From: Parastagonospora avenae f. sp. tritici 18332-5
Taxonomy: Eukaryota > Ascomycota > Dothideomycetes > Pleosporales > Phaeosphaeriaceae
Reading direction: 5' to 3'
NCBI GenBank assembly: GCA_022559985.1
Contig: JAFJTR010000008.1
Coordinates: 434,001-498,000 of the forward strand
DNA: 64,000 nt
Shown here: piece after piece, positions 44,560 to 55,052 of the stretch
How the letters are laid out: each line of letters starts with the position of its first letter
Position numbering within the stretch: position 1 is the stretch's first letter
The notes under the pieces: model-generated
Seen by the model: the letters and a program-made list of their open reading frames with translations, nothing else
Databases searched by the model: none
Told to the model about the DNA's origin: nothing
Position numbers and translations under genes: made by a program

Positions 44560-45283
44560 TCATTCTTTGTTTATGCGAACTCCTTGTATCTCAAATGGGT
44601 CCATGAAACCGAGTTGCTCGAAGTAAGGGACGCTCTCTTCGGGCAGTTGGCTCATCATGAGCGAATCCTCCGGGGACCTAGGAAGCCAACGTAGGGTTGA
44701 ACTTTGCTTGAAAGTAAGTTGCATATTGCCGAAGTGGTCGTGGTGAGTGTATACGCTTTCGATGTCAGCTCGTAGGGCTTCCTTCCAGGCAATGGCGTTC
44801 TCAGTAAAGACAATGTTAAACATTCCCTCGTTCGCAGCGGTATGCTGAAACGATAGGCGAACCTGAGGGCTGCCCAGCAATCTGCGCAACAAAGGGCCTA
44901 ACTCTGTTGGATAGTCGCGTTTGTGTTCATTTCTGGTGCGGAGTAAGATGTCCAGACAAATACCGTCAACACCCGATTGCGTAGATGGGTAGAAGGTGTC
45001 AAGGTAAAGTTGGGCTTCGCCAAAGTGGATAGACACCGATTGGCGCCCAAGATAGAGCGGTCTAAACTCTGTACGAGTTATTCGGCACGTTTGTGTAAGG
45101 CCGAGGTAGCCCCCTTGATGAGGCTTGTTCTTCGGACGATATAGGATGTCCTTTCGAGTATGAGATTCTTCGACCGCAATCTCATACACCAGGTTTCTTA
45201 GCTCTGACGAGAGGTTAGTGCGCATTACCAGCAGAAGCGAGCTAACTCTTACCGGCTGATAGGTCCAGGAAGCGGAAACTCAT
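44560..45283 (-). CDS. LPxELRN-family protein (224 aa)
   Basis: There are two exons: 45253-45283 and 44560-45203, joined over a 49 nt intron (donor GTAAGA, acceptor GTCAG). The protein begins directly with the motif: MSFRFLDLSA, then ELRNLVYE. The intron splits the Glu codon in phase 1, as in the relatives at 4950, 8118 and 36010. The second helix is 'LGLTQTCRITRTEFRPLYL', followed by 'QLYLDTFYP'. The C-terminal half has the strands and helices common to the family ('NEGMFNIVFTENAIAWKEAL'). It is the most compact intact member here and may approximate the minimal domain. There is no catalytic or membrane motif. Confidence 0.78.
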
Positions 45284-46569
45284 TCTCGAATGTTAGAGCC
45301 TGGATGTAAGTAACGCGGTCACTGTGCGACGCTGTTGGCGGGGCGCCAAGCACATCAGCCACTCAGACACGTGCTGCAGGAGCAACGACGTCATACTCAG
45401 AGACGGGCGTTATTGGTATAATTTGGACAAGACTTTAGTTCCTCCACCGGCTAGAACGAGTTGCAAGCTCGGCATCGCACAGCACCTCGTTTCCACTGAG
45501 TTTAAACCGCACAGCTTGACTATAACTACACATCTAACATCATAGCCCTCCAGCCTCATCCTAGAGTCTGCTCGCCGAGACTGTTGATCTCTCAATCGTG
45601 CGAAAACTCTGGCGCCGTCTGACCCGTATTGAGTCAGTGGATCAAGATCAAGTCATTCATTGCTTGTCTCATTTCATCGTGGTTGTCATCGCCCAGCTCC
45701 AATACAAAATAGAGTCAGGATGATCAACATCACAGTCCACCGCATTGAGCCCGGAATCCACGGAGAGTTCCAGCTGCATGTTGAGTAGGTTGCAAGCATC
45801 CATTAGCTACGTTGTTGATGAAGCTAGTGTCATGCAAAGTGTTGCATGCCGCATGCGGACACGGTACACAAGAAGCAGCTTGGAGCTGACTCAATCCTTT
45901 ACGCATCAGCTATGACCAGTTCTGCAGTGTAGAGCCATGAGCGCTGAATGTGAAATTTTGAGGATGTCGGCAAGAAACCTTGAACTCACGGACTGGAAGA
46001 TGGAGCGAGCTGATAGGTCGGAGGGTCGCATTAGCATCTGTGGAAGAGCGGCGAATAAGGGACAGCATCTTTCGCTATCACTTCTCGCGAAGGATTTGTG
46101 CTGCAGTGGTCTCATTGTTGCATGGTGAAGATATAGAACGGACTGCGAAGCTGACGCGACGCACGAATTTACTCTCCTCTACTACGTCTGAGGTCTAAGA
46201 CGTGATTATGGAGTAAGCTTGTAGGTCGAGAAGGTGGAACGCTGTGAAGGTCAAGGTCACGTGCGCGCCGGGTAAAGCACCTCAAGATACACAGATATCT
46301 TCACCTGTGGGTTTGATAGATCATGCCCATCATAATGAAGAGGCTTACTTGGGAAATCTTAAAGATTTGATGAGCGTCGATTTTAGTATGCTATCGAGCG
46401 GCTGCCCGCGCACACCTGCCTTACACGTCCAAACACCTACAAGCACGCAAAGGTAAAGGTGCTAGCTATGTATGATTGCTAGCAAGCTCAGTGCCACTAA
46501 GAAAATGAGTTACAGGATTGTAGGAATTTTCTCATTTCTTAGACCTCAATCTATCGTCTCGCAAGATCT
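45284..46569. other. Intergenic, nothing recognised
   Basis: Only short ORFs without resemblance or splice support. This is 1.3 kb between divergent family genes. Confidence 0.45.
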
Positions 46570-47425
46570 ATGATACAAGCTGCCAAAAGAAAACTAGAAT
46601 CTGCCTGCGTCAAGAGTCGCGCCTTCGTCATGAATTCTGCAACAAATTCACGACACCCGAAACGAACCAAGCGCGCCGCAAAGCACGAAAGCGCTAAGAA
46701 GCCCCTTCCCCAGAAACCCGGTACGATATTGTGCAACATATGGCGAACTCAGACCACATCGCTAACTTTCCTATAGTAGCCGCATCAGAAGCACCTACCA
46801 TCGCCGCACTCGATGTACCTGCTGGTCAGCCTTACATATACCATAACAGCTTCAAGAACTGACTACCTACCCAGACATCCGAGCATTGCTTTACATCGAC
46901 GAAGAGCACCTGATATGCATTCAATACGCCCATCTCGAACAGTACTTCGCGAAACCAGGCCGCATCTCGACCCGGGCGAGCAATAAACCACCGCCAAAGG
47001 AAAAGCTCAACGTCTACGTTGACATCGCGTCACACACGCCTGAAAAGCCCGCGCTGCCGTCACTCAACATAACGCCTTACGTCTGGCTCTATCTCACCTT
47101 CAAGCATATACGCTTCAACTTCCTCACTGAAAACGACCACCAGGGGCTCGGACTCGCTGACCTGGCCTCAAAAGTCTTTTCCAGACATGCGAGCAGTTGG
47201 CGCAAGTACGTGCTGGAGAGCGGCAATGTGGAGGAAGTGAAGATATGGTGGAAAGAGCGGAGTCTAGATATCGTGCTGAAAACAGGCACGAGTTGGGCTG
47301 TCGAATGGGACTGTCACGGAAATGATAGCGCGCAGATCGTGGCGCTCAAGAGTTCATTGGGATTGATGGCGCTGCAGCCTAAGCAGTGGAGAGGATCGGT
47401 CGTGGTTGCAAGTGTGGAAGGATAG
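46570..47425 (+). CDS. Likely diverged LPxELRN-family protein (249 aa)
   Basis: There are three exons: 46570-46720, 46777-46824 and 46875-47425, with introns of 56 and 50 nt. The N-terminus is short, basic and Lys-rich ('SRHPKRTKRAAKHESAKK'). Exon 2 ends in 'LDVPA' and exon 3 begins 'DIRALLYIDEEHL'. This aligns with 'LELPA-ELRNLVYE' in the other genes, and the intron falls in phase 1 within the Asp codon, exactly where relatives have it in Glu. The rest contains 'ITPYVWLYLTFKHIRFNFL' and 'GTSWAVEWDCHGND'. The classical 'QvCRqiR' helix is not evident, so by sequence alone membership is weak and rests mainly on the intron position. The gene model is clean and intact. Confidence 0.6.
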
Positions 47426-48048
47426 AACGCACCGTGTGTACCGCAGATTGAAGAACAAAACTGTGGATCCCACAAGAAACACGTAAATTCAAGAGGTGTC
47501 GGATCATAAGTATCGTCAATATCTCAGCTACGCGATCAGACGCACTGATCGCGGCGCCTGAGCAGCGCACTGATCGCAGCGTCCGAGCAGCGCTCAGACC
47601 AGAACCCCTGAGCCATCACTTCTGTAGCTCTCCTTCTTTGTACATACAAATCAATCAAGAACAACCAAACAGAATGCATTCCTAGTTATCGTTATTTCCC
47701 TTTTCGCACTCAGTGCAAAGCCAGCCAACAGGAGGTCAAATAATGTGCGAACTTCACGTTTTGATACTGGAAATGAAAATACAGAATGAAAGCACAGCCC
47801 AATGGTCGCACAGCAACGCTCAGCGAAGCTTTCGCGGTTCTGAAAATGAATTTGTGTTGCAAGGAGACGCTCAAGATGTTCCAAGTCCTTTTACAAACCC
47901 ATCGACGCGTACCGACGCATGCAAAACAAGATGCAACCAAAGCATGTAAAACAAAAAAGCCAAGGATAATGCTACAATGAGGAGGCGAGTGTGCCGCCGT
48001 GATACTCGAAGCAATCGATGAACGAGAGCAACAAAAGCAAAGGTCCAT
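47426..48048. other. Intergenic with a 25-base repeat
   Basis: This is convergent intergenic DNA between two family genes. It contains the short repeat listed separately. Confidence 0.45.
47541..47590. repeat. Two 25-base direct copies (CGCACTGATCGC...)
   Basis: The units start at 47541 and 47566 and differ only by a few transitions. A partial match precedes them. Confidence 0.65.
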
Positions 48049-49557
48049 CTAGTCCAATTCCTCCGTGTCGAAGCTGTCCGGGGCATGTGCGCGTCCTGTC
48101 AGCCTTCGGTATAACCTGTCACCTCCTTTCTTCTTCTGCTTCCAACCCATGTCGACGACTCCCTGGCGTCGAACTTTCCATCGCCCAATTCCGCCGGCGA
48201 CACGGGCATGCAACTGCGCCCCATCCTTATAACCAAGACACGTCTCGAAGACAAACTGGTTGATGTCTGAGATCTGCTTGTTTCGGTGTGTATGGGACCC
48301 GATTGGCGGGCTGATGTCAAGTTCGATCCGAACGTCGTGGGATCGCTGCTCTTCATGCTCGACGTCTCTATCGAACTCTGCTTCATTGTCCATGACCTCG
48401 AGCACTTGCGAGAGGATGCGAATCGAGTTGATCCCAGACCTACGGAATTTCTCGCCAGCGTCTTTCTTGAAGACAGCTTCGATCTCGCGCATGATCTGGA
48501 GCTCTTCATAGGCGAGGGGGTCTGGTACAGGCTGCAGCGCGTCGAGGACTGGGCTGACCGATGTGGGTGTGAGTTCAAGTCGGAACTCTGTGCTCTCGTG
48601 GTTTTGCTTGAGCAACTCGAGAATCTCGACACCTTTTCCTGGAAGTGGAGTGCCAGTGCAAATTGGCTCGACGTTGCCAACACGCTTGCCATCAATTGGG
48701 TCTGGCCGATGGAAGGTGTCGACATAGTTGTTTAGAGTAGCCAAAGGCGTCCGAACATTTCGCTTCTGGAGCAACCAAGGGGTCAATTCCGCTCGGATAT
48801 CTCGACAAGTCTGCGTGAAGCCCCAGTAGGAGTGCGCAAAGTTGGCAGTGTTCGATACGCCACGACCCGATCGACGGGGAATGCCGTGAGGGTAGTGCGT
48901 GACGTTCATGACCTTCTCTTCCTCATTCGCGATGCAGTATTCGTAGATCATGTTCCGGATCTCAGCAGGCAACTTTGTCCACGGCACATTCTGCACGCCA
49001 ACCTGCTTGACTGGGAACGAGCGGGAGATCGATCGCGGCGTCGATTCGTCCTCACTGTCGGACTCGCTCGAGCTGCTCTCCGCCTCCGACTCCCAATGCG
49101 CCCAACGCTTGAGCTCAGCAATTTCATTACGAGAACGGCGCTTCTGGCGGTACTTTTCAGGCGGAGTGACTGCCTTCTTGGAACGCGATTTTTCAACACG
49201 AGTGGGGCGGCCCTGCGTTCGTGCTCGCAGGCGCCGAGTTAGAGGTGAGCGTCCATGGCCACTGTCACTGTCTTCGTGGGTGGTGGCAGGAGGGAGGTTG
49301 AAGTCTTCCAGGTTCGCAAGTTCGGCGGCGAGAGCGGACGTCTTTCGCGCAGGTCGAGAAGAGGCAGGACTAGGACGAGCGTTTGTGGACTTCATCTGTG
49401 GTCGCGTTGTACGCTGGTGCTGAGCGCTTGTTTGAGGGCGCCCCTGAGGCGCCTCGGCTGGCTCGCGACGAGTGCGCTTTGATCGAGAGACTTGGTACGC
49501 CTCGTCTTGAGAGGTAACGAAGTCATCCTCCGAGCTGTATTTACGCTTGGAAGGCAT
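48049..49557 (-). CDS. LPxELRN-family protein with long basic N-terminus (502 aa)
   Basis: A single exon runs from the ATG at 49557. The first ~190 residues are disordered, Arg/Ser/Lys-rich, with several basic clusters ('SRSKRTRREP', 'KYRQKRRSR') that look like nuclear localisation signals, and an acidic Ser run ('SESDSEDES'). 'VPWTKLPAEIRNMIYEYC' (about 192-209) is the family motif, without an intron. 'YWGFTQTCRDIRAELTPWLL' is the second helix and 'LNNYVDTFHRP' follows, as 'LDTFYP' does in its relatives. The C-terminal part includes 'DINQFVFETCLGYKDG'. Function is unknown. The architecture suggests a nuclear protein, which is inference. Confidence 0.78.
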   Translation of the reverse strand: MPSKRKYSSEDDFVTSQDEAYQVSRSKRTRREPAEAPQGRPQTSAQHQRTTRPQMKSTNARPSPASSRPARKTSALAAELANLEDFNLPPATTHEDSDSGHGRSPLTRRLRARTQGRPTRVEKSRSKKAVTPPEKYRQKRRSRNEIAELKRWAHWESEAESSSSESDSEDESTPRSISRSFPVKQVGVQNVPWTKLPAEIRNMIYEYCIANEEEKVMNVTHYPHGIPRRSGRGVSNTANFAHSYWGFTQTCRDIRAELTPWLLQKRNVRTPLATLNNYVDTFHRPDPIDGKRVGNVEPICTGTPLPGKGVEILELLKQNHESTEFRLELTPTSVSPVLDALQPVPDPLAYEELQIMREIEAVFKKDAGEKFRRSGINSIRILSQVLEVMDNEAEFDRDVEHEEQRSHDVRIELDISPPIGSHTHRNKQISDINQFVFETCLGYKDGAQLHARVAGGIGRWKVRRQGVVDMGWKQKKKGGDRLYRRLTGRAHAPDSFDTEELD

Positions 49558-50882
49558 TGTGCTGAAGTGTCAGGTGATGGAGTGATATATAGAGAAAAGA
49601 GTAGGTAGGGGGTTGTCAAGAACGTGATGAGACAGGAGGTTGCTGTGGGAGACAGAGAAATTCCAAGCTTGGTGTGTAAAGAAAGCGGAGGGAGAGGGTC
49701 TGGTAGGTGAGCGCCGGGGAATTTGCGGCCGTTGGGTGCTCGCGGAACCCCTACTCCGAAGCGCCGACCGATCATGGGGAAAGAGCCTTTCACTTCTGAC
49801 GAGTACCTAGCACGTCGTTGTCGTGACAATGTTCGTGCGTGCTACACTGTCAACATGGACGGATAGGGCCTTCGCATCTTGCTGTCACCCTCCCACGTGC
49901 AATGTCAGGTAATCCCGATTTCGAGTCTTTCGAAAACGCAAACACTTGTAGCGAGCCGTACTGTACCACAGCTCTCAGTTGACTGATGGGGCGGTACGTA
50001 CCTGGGCCGAATATACGAACATGCACAATAATCGTCAGAGTTCTGATTCTGGAGCCATTCGCGACGATAAGTTTTGGTCGACCGCGAGCCATATATAGGT
50101 GTGCCCACCGGTGAAAAAGCCCGCGTTGCCTATTTGTGCCTCCTCTTGAACCGAAACACATATCGCTTGCCTCATCTCTGGTCTGAGCGATCGATTTTGT
50201 GACAAGCTTTCGGGCGTTGACACACTGCTTGATTACCCAGATCACCTAAGTATCAATACCATGTAACGAAGAAGAGGAAACGAGAGGACGAGAAAATAGA
50301 TTGCCTACCTACGACGGCCTGCAACAAGTGCATTTATATTCTACAATACCTATGGTATGCTTATAGACGCACGAGAATGTACCGGTACGGACGAACGATT
50401 CTGGCGTTTAAGGGTTTGAGCACAATCTATACGCGAGCGTCGTGCCCTAACCGCGCTGATTACTATTCAGCACGGTCGGCCTCGGTCGTGCCGTTAATCC
50501 GGGAAGCTCCTGCACCACGGGTACACGGTTTCGCAGCACTTTTGGATTTGTGAACAAGCCGCGGCCATATGTATGAGAGCCTTTGTAGTGCTTGACTGAC
50601 CATTCAGAGTATTTCTCATCTCGTTCGATGCATTCAGCCATCTTGGCAGGCGCATGTGGCGCCCTCAAGTCGTGACTGCCCAGAACTTTATACCAGCGCT
50701 TACGAACATTCTGGGGAAAGCCGGAGTTCAGACTGATATGCACGCCATGAACCCTGAGGACGCCAGGGATATAGCTGCCAGCAGTCACGGCTACCATGAG
50801 TGGATCCGCTCGAGCGTGACTACTACTAAACATTACACTTCGCCCTGCTCTTCTGCACTCATTGCTTGAATTCCGCGTGATA
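49558..50882. other. Intergenic; one doubtful ORF
   Basis: A minus-strand frame at 50447-50914 (up to 155 aa) has no family resemblance and overlaps the start of the next gene, so I do not call it. Nothing else was recognised. Confidence 0.4.
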
Positions 50883-52759
50883 ATGCAGTCATCCAAACAA
50901 TGTTCACCGGACACTCAATCAGCGAGCGAGTTAGAGAAAGGAGTGCAATCCTTTGGAACAGAAGAAGACGATTACACATCCGACAAGAAGCAACAAGCCG
51001 CGGGAGCGGGACCAGGAACATCATCGGAGCATGAGAAGGCATCGGTAAGTGGGATAAATGTCTTGGACTGGGATGGAAATGACGATACAGACAACCCGTA
51101 CAACTGTATGTTTCCCTTGTCAACATTTTGCTTTGAGAACTTGCACTGACAACGTTTACAACACTGAAGGGTCCACTTGGAAGCGCTTCTATCATGCCGC
51201 AGCACCAGCGCTTTTTGGCTTTGCAGTGTAAGTCAACAGCTCCTATTCACTCTCCATTGCTCACCCTAATTACAGCACTTTCGGCACATCCGTCTACACG
51301 CCAGCTGTATCCGACGTCATGCGCGACTTCGACGTCTCGCGTACAGTCGCGCTCCTAGGCCTTACATTCTACACCTTAGGTATCGGATTTGGTCCGATGG
51401 CTACAGCACCTCTTAGTGAATTCTACGGCCGCCACATCATCTACCTCGTCTCGTCACCCATCTTCATGCTTTTCACGTTAGGCGCAGGCTTTTCGAAATC
51501 CTTCTACAGCCTGGTTATTTGCAGGTTCTTTGCGGGATTCGCTGGTAGTCCTGCATTGGCTGTTGGGGCAGGAACTAATGCTGATCTGTTTCCTCCTCGG
51601 CAGCGTGCTGTGGCTACGAGTATGTTTTTGGCTGCGCCATTTGCCGGGCCTGCGCTTGGGTCAGTAAAATTTGTTATCTGACCATCATGGGTCGCCGCTA
51701 ATGAGAGCAGCCCCGTCGTCGGAGGCTTCACAGCACAGTACAAAAACTGGCAGTGGAGTCAGTGGTGCATGATCTTCATCACTCTGTTCGCATTCATCTT
51801 CGCGCTCCCAATGAAGGAAACATACAAGCCCATCATCCTAAAGCAACGCGCGAAGAAACACGGCATACAACCGCCTGCGATCCCTCAGAAAGTCACCAAG
51901 GTCCTTGCAACACGGATTCTTCGGCCTTTCCACATGCTGTACACTGAAGTGAGCCAAGCCCCCTTTCCTTCCTAATTTCCAACACTGACTACATGCAGCC
52001 CGTGGTCTTCTTCTTCTCTGTCTACACCTCCTTCGCATTCGGCGTCCTCTTCCTCCTCTTCGCCGCAATCCCATACATCTTCCAACGAGCGCCCTACCAC
52101 TTCACCGTATCACAAGCCGGACTCGCATTCATCTCTGTCGGCGTTGGTGTGCTTCTTGGTGTGGTTACGTGCATCCTTGTCGATCGGACGTTCTACCAAA
52201 AGCAACACCGCAAGATGATCAGTGAGGGCGGAACGCACGTCATGCCCGAGCATAGACTGTACAGTGCCATGATAGGCTCTTCGGGGATTGTGATTGGGTT
52301 ATTCTGGGTTGGATGGTGTGCGGGGACTGGAAAGCATTGGGCGGCGTGCTTGGTGGGCGCTATTCCTTTTGCGTGGGGCAACATTTGTTTATTTGTAAGT
52401 CCCCCAAAACGTCTTTGCTCTTATCCTTTGCTGATTAGGAGAACAGACGTCCGCGGCACTTTACTTGGTCGATGTGTACGGCCCACAAAACGGCGCTTCG
52501 GCTATGGCAGCGAACGGAGTATCACGATATGGAATGAGTGCGGTCTTCCCACTCTTCGCTGTGCAGAGTAAGCCACCTCCACTCCCAAAGACTCTTTGAC
52601 ATCTTGCTGACATTGACTGCAGTGTATGAAGCGCTCGGCATCAGTTGGGCGACGTCTCTCCTTGGTTTTCTCGCCTTATTCATGCTGCCAATCCCTTGTG
52701 TATTCTTCAAATGGGGGCCACAGATCCGGGCGAAGAGCAAGTACCCGCAGATGGGCTAG
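50883..52759 (+). CDS. MFS transporter, DHA1-type
   Basis: There are seven exons: 50883-51105, 51170-51227, 51276-51659, 51711-51948, 51999-52394, 52447-52567 and 52623-52759. All joins keep frame, giving 518 aa. The cytosolic N-terminus ends in 'LDWDGNDDTDNPYNWSTWKR', the usual DHA1 lead-in. TM segments follow, with motif A as 'PLSEFYGRHIIYLVSS', then 'CRFFAGFAGSPALAVGAG' and motif C 'AAPFAGPALGPVVGGF'. The loop 'PMKETYKPIILKQRAKK' resembles the 'PETY.p.iL..kA' element typical of these exporters. They export drugs or metabolites by proton antiport; the cargo is unknown. The intron-rich structure contrasts with the intronless transporter about 450 bases downstream on the other strand. Confidence 0.88.
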
Positions 52760-53207
52760 ACTTCACAGAGACACGTACTGCTCAATATCGATGCATTATC
52801 TGGACCTCGACTACTGAGTTGTGAAGTTCTGCTGTCACTACAGACATCTTCACATATACATCTATCACTTTTCGGAGCACGTCACTGTGCCTTTGATATA
52901 AGATGCAGCATTCTCTATTTACCCGTTTCTCAACACCATTACCTCCATGACCATGTTTCCATACTATTATCATCACTGGGTGCCAGTCCCGGTCATAGCA
53001 CCAGTATACATTCAACCACAGCTTGCAGGCCAATACGGCGGTCCTCTCGCGCCCTTACCACAACCAGCACAAAATCCCACTATGCCTGCAACGCTTCCGC
53101 GGGACTACTACGCGTACCACAACAAGGGCGTATAGCAAGTCACCGAGACACCACATAATGCCCAATGTTCAAATCGTATAGGAATTGCATACTCAATTTA
53201 CATATTC
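52760..53207. other. Region between convergent transporters, with a short ORF
   Basis: It contains the 62-codon ORF listed separately and otherwise nothing recognised. Confidence 0.4.
52947..53135 (+). CDS. Possible small Pro/Tyr-rich peptide (62 aa)
   Basis: The ATG at 52947 follows a 'CCTCC' context and the frame ends cleanly. The composition is strongly biased (Pro, Tyr, Gln, Ala) with 'VPVPVIAPVYIQPQ', unlike chance ORFs nearby. There is no signal peptide. It may be a real small protein or part of the 3' UTR of the transporter. Confidence 0.25.
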   Translation: MTMFPYYYHHWVPVPVIAPVYIQPQLAGQYGGPLAPLPQPAQNPTMPATLPRDYYAYHNKGV

Positions 53208-55052
53208 CTACCCCAGCGCCTCCACCATCTTCCCCCTCCACCTGCCTGCCCAAGTCCTCATCGCCCACAGCGCCGCACACCCCGTAACCAAGCTCCACAC
53301 GCCCAGTATCGTCATCAACCAGCCATTTCCGACGCCTTTAATCGCCGGATCCGCCACCACCGCGCCCGTGAAGCTAAAAATATTCCTGACAAAGTTATTC
53401 AGCGCGATCCCGCTCGCCGCGCGCTTGGGCATAAACTCCGTCAGCATAGTATTGACCAGCGCGAAAATGAGCATCGAGCCGACGCCAAAGAAGAAATTCG
53501 CGACCATGGGCGCCGCGATATGGACGTGATATTGCGCCGTCCAGCCGTAGAGGATCAGCGCGGATGGGTAGAGGATGGCGGCGAGCCAGGCGTTTTCGCG
53601 CATGCGGTCTTCCGGGCGGAAGATGAGTTTGCCGTGGGCGTCATAGCGGCCGGCTTTGCGGGCTTCGCGGTGCATGATGGCGTCGATCCAGCGGCCGCCG
53701 AAGAGCGCGGCGAGCAGGTAGCCAGTGGAGTTGGGGATGTAGAGCAGGCCGACGATGAGGGTGGAGTAGTTGTATGGGGCGGAGGAGAAGGTCGATTGGA
53801 TGCTGATGTTGAGGATGTACAGCGCGCCAAAGGTTATGCTGGCGTAGTAGACGGTGAGTGCGACGGGCGGATATTGCAGCCAGGCAAGGATTTTGAGCGG
53901 GTCGATGAAGATTTGGCGCATGTGGGTTAGGAAGGTTTTGGTCTTTTGGACGGTCGAGGCGCGGGTCGAGGTGCGGACGAGGTCGGGGCGGATGGTCTTC
54001 TCCAGGTCGGATGGGGAAGATGAGGGTGGTGCGGCGAGGGGAGTCTTGCGAGCCAAGGTTTCTGGGAGGGCGAAGATGATGAATATCAGTGTTGCACCGC
54101 CATATATGACGAGAAACCATTGTGTGCTTCGCCATCCCAGCCCTGAACCCAGAGCACCGCCAATGATGGGAGCAAACAAAGGGCCGCATAGAGGACCGAG
54201 ATAGAAAATTCCCATCGCTCGTCCTCTTTCCTTCACCTCCCATATGTCCGCGATTGAGCCGGCGCCAACAGCCTGCACTGATGCCGCCGCACCACCTGAC
54301 AGCGTTCTTACGACAATGAGCATCGCAATGCTATTCGACACCGCCGACAAAATAGCGAAGACGACGAAAAGGATGAACGACGCAATGTATATCGTCCTCC
54401 GCCCTAGCCGCTCACTGAAGCTCGACCACCACAGCGGGAAGATAGCCATGCTCAACATGTACACCGCCACGCTCATATTCGCGACCGTGTGCGTAGCATC
54501 GAACGCGATCGATATATCTTGAAGCACAGGCATGACAATTGCACTCCCCATCGGAGCTGCCATGGCGCAGAAAGCCACGATGAACGTGAGGAACCATTTC
54601 GTCTTTCTGGTGTAATGGTACGGGTTCTCGACCTCTGGGATGAGAGTGAAGCGCGCTAGGAGCCCTCGCCGTTGCGTTCGGGGAACGAGAACCGCTTCTG
54701 GTGTGACTGATGTCGTCCTTGATAGCGTTACTGGTCGCTTCTTGGCGGTCGATGATGCTGCTTCTGGGTCGCTTGAGGAATGGTCTGACGACGTCGATGC
54801 GCACGATGGTGCTATTGAGATTGCGTCTTCTCCCCTGTGGCTGTCATACTCTTCTACGACTGTCTGCTTTTCTGCTGGATCTCCGCTGGTCTTGTTGCCG
54901 ATATCCTGCTTTTTCGCTCCGGAAATTGGTGCAGTGTCATGATCCGAATTGTCCTTAATCCTAGGCGCTGACGGTGTCTGCTCGGCTTCTGACATGTTCG
55001 CTGACGCCTGTTGCAAGGATGAAGTCGTTGAGCTTGGTGTCGCGTGCTGCAT
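53208..55052 (-). CDS. MFS transporter, DHA1-type, long N-terminus
   Basis: A single exon encodes 614 aa from the ATG at 55052. The first ~140 residues are a Ser-rich cytosolic tail ending in 'EVENPYHYTRKTKWFLTFIV'. Motif A is 'SERLGRRTIYIASFIL', followed by 'RTLSGGAAASVQAVGAGSIA', then 'ERGRAMGIFYLGPLCGPLFA' and 'PIIGGALGSGLGWR' (motif C region). The central loop is long and Ser/Thr-rich. Twelve helices are apparent. It belongs to the proton-coupled multidrug exporter group. The last 20 residues are amphipathic and basic. It is the third DHA1-like gene in the window. Confidence 0.88.
   Translation of the reverse strand: MQHATPSSTTSSLQQASANMSEAEQTPSAPRIKDNSDHDTAPISGAKKQDIGNKTSGDPAEKQTVVEEYDSHRGEDAISIAPSCASTSSDHSSSDPEAASSTAKKRPVTLSRTTSVTPEAVLVPRTQRRGLLARFTLIPEVENPYHYTRKTKWFLTFIVAFCAMAAPMGSAIVMPVLQDISIAFDATHTVANMSVAVYMLSMAIFPLWWSSFSERLGRRTIYIASFILFVVFAILSAVSNSIAMLIVVRTLSGGAAASVQAVGAGSIADIWEVKERGRAMGIFYLGPLCGPLFAPIIGGALGSGLGWRSTQWFLVIYGGATLIFIIFALPETLARKTPLAAPPSSSPSDLEKTIRPDLVRTSTRASTVQKTKTFLTHMRQIFIDPLKILAWLQYPPVALTVYYASITFGALYILNISIQSTFSSAPYNYSTLIVGLLYIPNSTGYLLAALFGGRWIDAIMHREARKAGRYDAHGKLIFRPEDRMRENAWLAAILYPSALILYGWTAQYHVHIAAPMVANFFFGVGSMLIFALVNTMLTEFMPKRAASGIALNNFVRNIFSFTGAVVADPAIKGVGNGWLMTILGVWSLVTGCAALWAMRTWAGRWRGKMVEALG

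Noticed and set aside
48260..49482. Several plus-strand frames opposite the 502 aa gene
   Set aside because: Antisense shadows. The minus-strand frame carries the family motifs.
50447..50914. 155-codon minus-strand ORF overlapping the start of the transporter at 50883
   Set aside because: No family resemblance and it overlaps the 5' end of a well-supported gene. It may be chance.
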